Source: Cylindrotheca closterium (taxonomy: Eukaryota > Bacillariophyta > Bacillariophyceae > Bacillariales > Bacillariaceae). Taken from it: a DNA stretch of 64,000 nt. Each line of letters begins with the position of its first letter. Within the stretch, counting starts at the first letter, position 1. The stretch is taken from the NCBI GenBank assembly GCA_933822405.4, contig CAKOGP040000557.1:124955-188954 (forward strand). The letters are read 5' to 3'. A program made the translations under genes and the position numbers. Shown piece after piece: positions 1 through 9,171 of the stretch. Under the pieces are notes generated by a model. The model saw nothing but the letters and a program-made list of their open reading frames with translations, was not told the DNA's origin and searched no databases.

Positions 1-53
1 TTTGTACACTGTCAACCCTATTCTCCCCTGTATTCTTCCTTCTTCGATACAAG

Positions 54-613
54 AGGCTGGTAAGCAAAGAGATCATCACATCTCAATGACGATTGGTGAA
101 TATGATGGTAGTCTGGAACGAGCACAAGAGAGAATGGATGCTTTTTGTAAAAAGTATGGGGACAAGGTGAAGGTCCATGAATGTTCCGATAAGTCGGATG
201 TAGCCAGCCTAACGGCATTTCGTTTCGTTGCTGCGCCTGCCTTTCGAACATGGTGTGTCGGAAAAGGAGCGCAAGGAATCAGTGTAGACTATGCTCTTCC
301 TAAGAATGGAGGCCAAGCACCAGTGCTCGATTCTGCAGAAACCTTGAAGCGAATGAGATACTCGCATTTTGGATGCAATGTCGTGCATGAAGATGTCGCA
401 TTTCCGGCGGGGGTAGATGCACATACTCTGAAGATGCAGTTGAAAAAGTCTGTCGAACACAGTTGCAACGGGTATCTTCCGGCTGAGCATGGTCACGGCA
501 CGGAATATAGTGCTCCACCAAAAACACAAGCACGCTGGAAATCAATGGATCCACTGAATGTAATGAACCCTGGAGTAGGAGGCCTATCATCCAAGTTTGG
601 TTACAAGGAATGA
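54..613 (+). CDS. D-lactate dehydrogenase (quinone-type, Dld-like), 3' part
   Basis: This is the C-terminal part of an FAD-dependent D-lactate dehydrogenase of the bacterial Dld type, which oxidises D-lactate to pyruvate and passes electrons to a quinone. The reading frame is open from the window edge. A pyrimidine-rich stretch ending in ACAAG at about 53 suggests that the first ~50 bases are intron, so the last exon starts near 54; this boundary is inferred. Family marks seen are DHHISMTIGEY at the start, HFGCNVVHEDVAFP in the middle, and a C-terminal AEHGHGTEY followed by MDPLNVMNPGVG. Bacterial Dld ends in a closely similar AEH..G..Y and DP.NSMNPGIG. The FAD-binding N-terminal half lies outside the window. 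The extreme 3' end is duplicated downstream. Confidence 0.8.
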
Positions 614-734
614 AATCTGTTACTACAAATAATGATGTAATGGATCCAATGAATCTAATGAAACCTGGAGTAATAGGCCTATCATCCAAGTTTGGTTGCA
701 AACAACGAATGAGATAGGTTAGTACAATTTAAAA
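545..734 (+). repeat. 95-bp tandem duplication of the D-LDH 3' end
   Basis: Bases 545-639 (last ~22 codons, stop and start of the 3' UTR) recur at 640-734 with a period of 95 bp and scattered substitutions. The second copy still reads MDPMNLMKPGVIGLSSKFG but lies after the stop codon. It is a decayed, untranslated copy of the protein tail. Confidence 0.85.
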
Positions 735-927
735 TGATGTAGTACGTTAAGTCGAATTCGTGACTGGATTTGTTCCCGTCGGACGTACGCCAGTCTTCCG
801 ATCTGCTCATCTTTTGACGACACATCTTACCCTTGGATCCTGTGCCGTACATCTGTTGCATTCGATCAACGATATCTACGGATAACTACAGGCTTCTACT
901 CCTCACAGCGGACACGTAACACCTAAC
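735..927. other. Intergenic, UbiE-like gene upstream region
   Basis: Beyond the duplicated tail, no gene is seen up to the methyltransferase start at 928. The bases just upstream of 928 probably form its 5' UTR and promoter. No clear TATA or initiator element could be picked out. Confidence 0.4.
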
Positions 928-1824
928 ATGCTGAAAGTGGTATCGATTGTTTTCATTATTCCAGTGTTGGCTTCGGTAATTTTGAATATGATTTTTGAAA
1001 AACCGCCGACCGATCACGGAAAGGGAACCATGTTCGATATGATTGCTAATCGATATGATTTCATAAATCGTGCCCTTGCCCTGAATATGGATATTGGATG
1101 GAGAAAACGAATGATTGCCGAGGTAGCATCCCAAGGAAGCCTTTTCGATGCCAGCGTTAGGGGGCAAGATAGTGCTAAGGTGTTAGATTTGGCAACTGGT
1201 ACTGCTGATGTCGCTATTCTCTTTGCCGAAGCTCACCGAGACACGAAAGTCGAAGGAGGCATAAAGCGGGGCCTTAATATTCTTGGTATTGATCCATCCA
1301 TAAATATGATTACGGTTGGGAGGGAAAAGATAGCGTCCAAGAATCTCTCTGACTCAGTTGTCCTAGAGCTTGGAGACGTACGAAATTTACAAGATCTTTC
1401 AGAAAATACTTTCGAAGCTGCAACCATGTCTTTTGGCATTCGAAATGTTCCCGAGAAAGAGCATGCCTTGTGCGAGATTCACCGTGTTCTCAAAAAAGAA
1501 ACTGAGAATAATGTTGGGGCAAAGTTTGGAATTTTGGAGTTTTCTGAGCCAGGCGAAGATTCTGGATTCATGGGTGCTGGCGCGAGACTGTTCATTCGAC
1601 ATGTTGTCCCTGTTCTGGGAGCTATTTTAAGTGGAGCACCAAGGGAGTATATGCATTTACAAAACTCTATCAAGGAGTTCCCCTCGCCAAAAGAGTTCGT
1701 TACTTTGATGGAGGGTCTAAAATGTGGAGAGAATGGGAACGGGAGCTTCAGAGTTGACAATCTGATACAAATGAACTTTGGGAGCGTACAGTTGTATCTT
1801 TCGACACCAATAGATAAAAGCTAA
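928..1824 (+). CDS. UbiE/COQ5-family quinone C-methyltransferase
   Basis: A single-exon protein of 298 aa in the UbiE/MenG/COQ5 family. These enzymes transfer a methyl group from S-adenosylmethionine to the ring of ubiquinone, menaquinone or phylloquinone precursors. The family signature FDMIANRYDFINR is near residues 32-45. The SAM-binding motif I is VLDLATGTADVA (about residue 85). The post-I region is ILGIDPSINM, and MSFGIRNVPEKEHAL follows, as in UbiE. A C-terminal GAPREYMHLQNSIKEFPSP matches the family end. The N-terminus carries a hydrophobic segment (residues ~5-22), so this is a membrane-anchored or signal-bearing form. Whether it serves mitochondrial ubiquinone or plastid phylloquinone cannot be decided from the sequence; the ring-methylation role is secure. 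Confidence 0.85.
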   Translation: MLKVVSIVFIIPVLASVILNMIFEKPPTDHGKGTMFDMIANRYDFINRALALNMDIGWRKRMIAEVASQGSLFDASVRGQDSAKVLDLATGTADVAILFAEAHRDTKVEGGIKRGLNILGIDPSINMITVGREKIASKNLSDSVVLELGDVRNLQDLSENTFEAATMSFGIRNVPEKEHALCEIHRVLKKETENNVGAKFGILEFSEPGEDSGFMGAGARLFIRHVVPVLGAILSGAPREYMHLQNSIKEFPSPKEFVTLMEGLKCGENGNGSFRVDNLIQMNFGSVQLYLSTPIDKS

Positions 1825-2082
1825 TCTGCAACTACTGTACTGGTACTGTACGCTACTCGTACCGTTGAGTGATCAATGCTCAATTTCGAAAATTTGGTCG
1901 TGACTAGATGATGAATCATCGCCAGCGTGAATCAATATTATCATTGACTGACTCATCTGAAAAAACGTCATACAGTACAGTGCGGTAGGAAAGGCAGTTC
2001 TTCTCTGTTCCCATCTTCCATGAGCTTCACACCTTTCATTCCCACAAAACACGATCACGCAAAAGAAATCAGAACAATCAAA

Positions 2083-2655
2083 ATGGGAAATACTAAGTCG
2101 AGCTTTCCACCACTGCAAAACGTCGTTTCATGTCAGACCGAAAAATTCATGGGAACCTGGTTTGTCATAGCCGTCAAGCCAACTATGTTTGAGAAGACTT
2201 GTTCCAATGCTGTAGAGAAGTACACCTTCTTGAAGGATACCAGCAAGCACGATATTGATATTGACTTCACATACAACGCCAAGGAACCCATGACATCTGC
2301 TGTCAAGTCGCTTCCACAAAAGGGTTGGGTTCAGGGGGACGACAAGTCCAACAGTGGTCTTTGGAAAGTGAGCCCACTATGGCCCATCAAGATGCCGTAT
2401 CACATTATTGAGCTAGGAGACAACTACGAGTATTGCTGCATTGGCTACCCAAACAGAGAGTATGCTTGGATCATGGCACGAAAACCAGTCATGGACGAGG
2501 GACTTTACAACGACTTGACGAAGAAGCTGGTCGAAAAGCACCAATATTCCCTTGATGGTTTCCGAAAAGTGCCACAAAAGTGGACCAAAGCGGAACGAGA
2601 AAAGCGGGAAATCAGTGTTGATGATCTTCCCGACAAATTCCTGGTAGCGGAATAA
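2083..2655 (+). CDS. Lipocalin (Blc/temperature-induced type), putatively N-myristoylated
   Basis: A 190-aa single-exon lipocalin of the bacterial Blc / plant temperature-induced lipocalin type, which binds small hydrophobic ligands and is linked to membrane and oxidative-stress protection in other organisms. The first lipocalin motif is MGTWFVIAVKP (about residues 23-33). The later conserved strand is CCIGYPNREYAWIMARKP, equivalent to the Blc region ending WILSRTP. The ATG at 2083 is chosen over an in-frame ATG at 2020 because it opens with MGNTKS, a good N-myristoylation context, and sits where homology begins. There is no lipobox, so membrane attachment would differ from the bacterial lipoprotein. 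Confidence 0.75.
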   Translation: MGNTKSSFPPLQNVVSCQTEKFMGTWFVIAVKPTMFEKTCSNAVEKYTFLKDTSKHDIDIDFTYNAKEPMTSAVKSLPQKGWVQGDDKSNSGLWKVSPLWPIKMPYHIIELGDNYEYCCIGYPNREYAWIMARKPVMDEGLYNDLTKKLVEKHQYSLDGFRKVPQKWTKAEREKREISVDDLPDKFLVAE

Positions 2656-3196
2656 ACTGCTTTGCTCTCCTGAGTTATATATCTATTGTGATTTTTAGCT
2701 GGATGAGAATCATGATGACTTGGGTCTGGATATGTACAGCGCTGCCATTTCGCATGTTGAATGAATGTCTTCTAAACCGGCAAGTGACAACGTGTGAAAC
2801 CAAAACTGACCTGAGCTACAAATATTATGAATGTTGACGTATCCTGTTCCTATTACTATGTTCTACCATTAAAATCGGTGCTAAAATCAATTTATCCATC
2901 CTCTTTTCCGACTCTGGGCGTGAAGTCTGCTTCTTTTTATGCTTACTATCTCTCTGAAGCCTTGATGGTCATCGCTATCCCCAATTCACAATAGTATACG
3001 ACTCGACTAGCTTAATGGATCTTCCAAATTGAAAATAATAATAATCATAATGAGCTTTGCTACTGTATTTGTGGGACTCGCAATGCGTGACTCAGATCTC
3101 CCATTCTCCTAACCGCTCACCAGCTTTATTCAGCAAACAACGAAACGACACCTCAAGCCATCAACCAACAAAAGCTTTGGATTCTGGAAAGTTGAA
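2656..3196. other. Intergenic region, no feature seen
   Basis: 540 bp between the lipocalin stop and the PRP16 start. It is AT-rich with no convincing open frame, RNA gene or repeat on either strand. It presumably holds the lipocalin 3' UTR and the PRP16 promoter. Confidence 0.5.
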
Positions 3197-6100
3197 ATGA
3201 GTGATTCCCACGATAAGGATACACCTTCCACTCGATTGACATCACTCTTGCCACCAAGTGGAGGAGGATTACAACCCAAACGAAAGCGCGATGGAGACGA
3301 ACCGACCAACGAAGGCAGCAGTGGTGTAGTTGGAAAATCACTTCTTGGTCTCGATCGATTGGCAGCACGCAAACGAGAAGAACAAACCCAGTTTCAAAAG
3401 CCAGCGAAGCCACACCCAAAACGAAGCTATCGGCGCAGTGATACGGATACACCATCGCATCCTGGAGGTGTAAATCAGGATGCTTACCATCGTGTGCGAC
3501 AGCAAGACCAGCGCCGTCAACAGCGAGGACAACGGCAGCACCGACCTTATAATGATCGATATCGTGATGACGGTAATGACTACGGTCGAAGAAAAGACGA
3601 CCGAGACCGCCGATACGAAAGGGATGATCGATATGACAATCGCCGCAGACGGGATGATATGGATCGAAGCTCGACCAGAAGCGAGAATAGATATAGGTCA
3701 GACCGTAGAGATTCCTCACGAGACAACTCTAGATCGCACGACCGAAATTCGAGCAGCCGATATGGCAGCAACCAGCGGAGTGGTGATCAGGACCGCTCAA
3801 AGATGCCACCACCATCAGAAATTACACAGTCCACAAATGCAACTTCATCGAGTACTAGACCATCGAATCTTAGGTATAAGCACGAAGCTGTGTCAAGACT
3901 CGATGCTCCGACTCCAATGTCGCGAAACACTTCTGCTCGTCGAAATGTGGCCCTTACACCAGCATCCTCACGATCTGGTTGGGATGAGACACCATTGCAA
4001 GGTCAGAGAGATGGGGACAACATTCCGCAGCCTGATGACGAAGACTTTGACCGAAACTTCTACTTGGATCAGGAGGAAGGAGGATATGTTTTGGATAGCA
4101 ATGACCAAGGAGACATGGGACGTTTCCTATTCGAAAATTCTAAAACAAAAGCGCGAGAAGAGGAAATGGAAAAGAAACGAATGAATCGTTACAACCCTAG
4201 AAAAGCTGCGATGCAAGATGATCAAGATGCTTGGGAAGAAAATAGGCTGCTTAGCAGTGGGGCTGCAGTCAGATCATCTGTGGATTTGGAAATCTCCACA
4301 GACCAAGATACGCGAGTGACTCTTCTTGTTCATCAAGTTAAGCCTCCCTTTTTGGATGGACGGGTTTCCTTCTCTACGATTCGAGAAGCTGTACCGACCG
4401 TTAAAGACTCGAGTTCTGATTTTGCAAAGATGGCAAGAGAAGGATCAGCAACCCTGCGCCATCTTCGAGCCACAAAAGAGAAGAATACAATGCGTCAGAA
4501 ATTCTGGGAATTGGGCGGTACTCGAATGGGAAATGCAGTTGGTGTGAAGAAAACTGAAGGAGAGGACGACGATGACACTGCCCAAAACAAAAAAGATCAG
4601 CAAGACACAAATGCCGATGGGGAAATCGACTACAAGAAATCGTCAGGCTTTGCGCAGCATATGAAGAATTCAAAGAAAGACGGTGCCGTATCTGCATTTG
4701 CCAAGTCGAAAAGTATTCTACAGCAAAGGGAATACCTTCCAGTATTTAGTGTTCGTGATGAACTATTGAATGTTATTCGGGAGAATACTTGCGTTGTAAT
4801 TGTTGGTGAGACAGGAAGTGGAAAGGTACGATTTTGCCGGTATGGACTGCCTGTGCCTGACTTCTTGGCTTATCACTCACCCTTTGCGTTTTCTTCTATT
4901 CGTTCCTTTCAATTTCCATAGACTACGCAATTGACGCAGTACCTCATGGAGGAAGGATATTCACAGTTTGGTTTGATTGGCTGTACGCAGCCACGTCGTG
5001 TTGCAGCCATGAGCGTTGCGAAGCGTGTGAGCGAAGAAGTTGCTGCCGGGGTGAAAGATGCTGGAAACCCTTCTGCCGAAAAAGAAGAACTTGGCGGAAA
5101 AGTCGGATACGCCATTCGATTTGAAGATTGCACAACAGAGCATACCCTGATCAAGTATATGACAGATGGTGTGCTTCTTCGCGAATCGCTAAATGATCCT
5201 GATCTGAACAAATACAGCTGTATTGTCATGGATGAAGCCCACGAGAGGTCACTCAATAGTGACGTTCTGTTTGGAGTTCTGAGGAAAGTTGTCAGTCGCA
5301 GATCTGATATCAAATTAATTGTCACTTCGGCTACGCTAAGTGCTGATACATTCAGCAACTACTTTGGTGGAGTCCCAGTCTTTCGGATCCCAGGTCGTAC
5401 CTTTCCAGTTGAAACATACTATGCCAAGAGTGTCCAGGAGGATTATGTCATGGCAGCAGTGAAACAGGCAATGCAGATCCACTTCAACTCTCCACCTGGA
5501 GACATTTTGATTTTCATGACGGGTCAAGAAGATATTGATGGAACTTGCAGGTAAGCTCAATCACATGAAATGAGTGAAAATGAAAGCAGACGTAAACTCT
5601 AACTTTGGAAACTGTAGCGTACTTGCAGAAAAGATAGAACGGCTTGGGGAAGATGCTCCACCATTGTTGGTGCTACCGCTTCACTCTTCCCTACCAGCAG
5701 ATATGCAAGCGCGTATCTTTGAGGCGGCTCCTAAGGGCATTCGAAAGGTCATTGTGTCAACGAATGTTGCCGAAACAAGTCTAACCGTTGATGGAATTCG
5801 GTATGTGATCGATTCTGGATTTTGCAAGTTGAAGGTGTATAATCCCAAGATTGGCATGGATGCTCTTCTAGTGACTCCTGTAAGCAAAGCAAATGCGAAC
5901 CAAAGAAGTGGAAGAGCAGGGCGTACTGGTCCTGGATACTGCTTCCGTCTGTATACAGATAGGCAATACAGGGAAGAACTCATGGAAAGCGCTGTCCCAG
6001 AAATTCAAAGAACAAACTTAAGCAATGTCGTTCTCCTATTGAAGTCGCTGGGAATCAAGAACTTGTTGGAGTTTGACTTTATGGACCCTCCTCCTCAAGA

Positions 6101-7046
6101 GAATATCATGAATTCGCTTTATCAGTTGTGGATTCTTGGGGCTCTTGACAATACTGGTGATCTCACGAAGGTTGGGCGTAAGATGGCTGACTTTCCATTG
6201 GATCCGCCACTGAGCAAGATGCTACTTTTTGCGCACGAAAAGGGAGGCTGCTCAACTGAAGTTTTGATCGTAGTTAGTATGCTGAGTGTTCCTAGCGTCT
6301 TCTTTCGACCAAAGGATAGAGAAGAAGAATCTGACGCTGCAAGAGAAAAGTTCTTTGTTCCAGAATCTGACCATTTGACTTTACTGAATGTGTATCAGCG
6401 AGCAAAGCAATACAGGTTCGATGCCGATTGGTGCACCAGGCATTTCATTCATGCCAAAGGTATTCGAAAAGCACGGGAAGTCCACGCACAACTATTGGAT
6501 TTGATGAAGCAGCAAAGATTGGATCCAATCAGCTGCGGAGGCTCTTGGGATGCTGTTCGCAAATCAATATGCTCTGCATATTTTTTCAACAGTTCAAAGC
6601 TTAAAGGAATTGGGGAGTACACCAACATGCTCACCGGTATACCCTCCTCGCTGCATCCTTCTAGCGCTCTGTTTGGTCTTGGTTATACGCCAGACTATGT
6701 ATGCTACCACGAACTTATTTCAACATCAAAGGAGTTCATGTCTTGCGTGACTGCTGTGGATGGGGAATGGTTGGCAGAGCTTGGGCCAATGTTCTTTTCC
6801 ATCAAAGAGTCTTTTGAGACGACTCTTCGGAAACGACAGGAGAAAAAGTTGGAACAAGCGACGATGGAGAAGGAACATGCGACAAAGGCCGCGAACGAAG
6901 AACGAGACAGCACAGCAGAATCCAAGAGGTTGTCGAAACTTCGAACCTCAAGAAATCGAAGTGTTGTGGCTACACCCGGCAGAAAATCTAGCTCTACGCC
7001 TAAAAGGTTTGCCCCCAAATCAAAAGGTCGTCGAGTTGGTCTTTAG
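3197..7046 (+). CDS. PRP16: Pre-mRNA splicing DEAH-box ATPase PRP16 (DHX38)
   Basis: Three exons, 3197-4825, 4922-5550 and 5618-7046 (introns 96 and 67 nt), encode 1,228 aa. PRP16 is the spliceosomal ATPase that remodels the complex between the two catalytic steps. The N-terminal ~500 residues are low complexity, rich in Arg/Asp/Ser (roughly 95-185), with SGWDETP near 260 as in other PRP16 proteins. Helicase motifs in order are GETGSGKTT (Walker A, ~537, split by intron 1), [12 protein letters not shown] (~645), [17 protein letters not shown] and [12 protein letters not shown] (~847). The winged-helix/ratchet and OB regions follow, with [14 protein letters not shown] and [12 protein letters not shown]. 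The phrase [15 protein letters not shown] favours PRP16 over PRP2 or PRP22. The tail after ~1150 is a charged, basic extension. Confidence 0.93.
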
Positions 7047-7274
7047 AGATGCATCAAGATTATATTCAAAATCCACCAAAATAGTGCTCAGTACTCTTCC
7101 ACCAAAACGAAATTTAGTCGATTATTTCATTCGCTGAATGCTTTGTCATGAGATTGCCTTGGTTTGACACTCTATTGCCCCTATTATAATACTTTGAAAC
7201 CATCCAAGTACTTTCTACAATTAACAGTACAATTCACTCTGAAAACAACGACTTCAGAATCTATTGGTACTGTA

Positions 7275-8854
7275 CTATGATGGCTTTTTGACACCTTGGA
7301 ACTTAGGAAAATAGTCTGGCCCAATATTGTGCTTGTTTGCCAGAGGCACAATCAGCCTGCTGTTTCGAATTGTCGTACTTTCTACCCCGCGGGTAGAAGT
7401 AGAGCGGGTATGTTGTTGTCTTAATCTTTGAATTCGATCGAGCACTTCCTCGTCATTCGTATTAACATCTAGAAAGTAGTTTTGACACAGTGTACCCTCT
7501 GCCACGGAGGCAGACGTTGGATCAAAACTCAATATATCGTCCGAGTTTGGGTTGTCGTGTGAAACCAGAAGAAATCCATTGAAAGCAGTGCGACCGACGT
7601 ATGTCAATAGTACATGAAAGAGCATTTCGCAAGGTATGACGACCAAAAGAGGAATGATCAGGCCACAAACTATGATCGTGTACTTGTCAGAGGTTGTTGC
7701 CAAGATGGTTCCCATTACTAGGATTCCGATATTCACCATAAACGCGACCACTCCAAGTTGAAATAACCCGTTTGTCCAAGCGGTTGTAGCTAAAATTTGT
7801 TGGAAAAACTTTGGGAACTTGTTCTGTGCAGTACATACAAATGGCAATGGATTAGAGTAGCAATGAATGAATCGATTGTGAGCAACCAAGAACGAATGTT
7901 TAGAACGTACCTCGCTTATGGCGGTTGCGACATAAAGCTGGCCAACATTCAAGAATACGGTCATTAATTGCGTCAATATCGTGAGTCCACTCAATGTGTG
8001 GAAAATGAGAGCCATTATATAGGGCACGTATGGCTCACCACCATCTGGGATTTCATGTTTTTGAGCCACAGCCTTGAGAAACGCAGAGATGAGAAACAAC
8101 ATTCGCCTCAGTCAAACGCATAGATACACTGACTTTATTCAAAACTTACATCCTGGGGAAAAATTCCCCACAGTTCAATTGCCGCGCCGAGGAGCAAAGC
8201 TGCCACCACTACGCTGATTTCCATTTTGAATACAGTGTGGGCCTTCAAATCAGCCCCCGATTTACTGTGCAGGAGGGCCCGATCGAATGTATCAGAAAGT
8301 GGAAAGGTTGTGGAGTGAAATGCCTTGCATGCTTCATGATGATTCTTATAAAGCAACTTGAATAGCGAATGTGGTTTCGTTGGTGGTGGTTTTGTCCTAC
8401 CACTTTCAGCATCAATCTGAGAAGCATCGTCATCATCGCTTCCTCCTTGCTTTTCCTTTTCTTCGTGGATTGTCTTAATGAACATTTCAGCAGATTTTGG
8501 ATCTTTATGGCCGCTTCTATTGGCAAATGATCCTTTCGTAGCATCGGTGAGTCTTTGGGCGTACGGTGATCTTGAAGCAATCACACTTGGTGCAGAACCG
8601 GACTTATTCGTTCGCCATGCATCATTCCGATCTTCGACCGATGCAAGCTTTCGAATGGCAGCTGCGAGTCCAATAGGAGCCTCTAAAGCCTTCCATTCGC
8701 TAGCATCAAGAGCCGACATTTGCCACTCTTGTAGAATAAATTCCTCTTCCATCCGTTTGCAGACATTGTCGACAATTGCATCGTCAACACCGATGATGGT
8801 TGCAACCTGACGAACAACTTGTTCCGAAGGAGTGGAGTTGAAGGATTCTGCCAT
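7275..8854 (-). CDS. Uncharacterised four-helix membrane protein with SAM-like N-terminus (paralogue 1)
   Basis: Exons 8854-8150, 8072-7911 and 7823-7275 (introns 77 and 87 nt) join in frame to 471 aa. I do not recognise a characterised family. The N-terminal ~75 residues, ending in APIGLAAAIRKLAS, look like a sterile-alpha-motif-type helical domain. A hydrophilic linker and the conserved HSKSGADLKAHTVFKMEI lead into about four hydrophobic helices: VVVAALLLGAAIELWGIF, the PYIMALIF...VFLNVGQLYVA region, FMVNIGILVMG, and IIPLLVVIPCEMLFHVLL. The C-terminal tail has YFLDVNTNDEEVL and IGPDYFPKFQ, shared with a paralogue at 18443-19991. The gene diverges from DNMT5 over a 317-bp shared upstream region. 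Function is unknown. Confidence 0.75.
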
Positions 8855-9171
8855 CCTATTAAGGGTATCTGAATATTGGAGTTGTCAATTAACAGTGTGA
8901 ATGACTGGTAGAAGGAATGTGAAGTTCAACTTCGAAAGTTGAAAGTGTTGTAATCGATCGGAAAAGAGATCTAGTCGACTAGGTCGAGTATAGTACTTCA
9001 GTAGTGTCATGTTGACAATTTTATGGCGCGGCATTTTTCGTTGGCCTGAAATCTGGCATTGGGTTTGAGAGTGTCAGGCATATCGTACCGGTACCGGTAC
9101 TGTTCCTCATTTGCAGCCAGTGTAGACAGCCTCAAACTGGAAGCAATCGTCGCCGCCGAATTATAATCACC
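8855..9171. promoter_or_regulatory. Divergent promoter region with 16-bp palindrome
   Basis: This 317-bp gap separates two divergent start codons (membrane protein at 8854, DNMT5 at 9172), so both promoters must lie within it or overlap the genes. It contains the perfect 16-bp palindrome GTACCGGTACCGGTAC at 9085-9100, 72 bp before the DNMT5 ATG. Related sequences recur elsewhere in the window between genes. A regulatory role is inferred. Confidence 0.45.

Noticed and set aside
794..804. TCTTCCGATCT, identical to the end of a common sequencing adapter
   Set aside because: Only 11 bases match, the flanking bases do not, and an 11-mer match somewhere in 64 kb is not surprising. There is no sign of a chimeric join beyond it.
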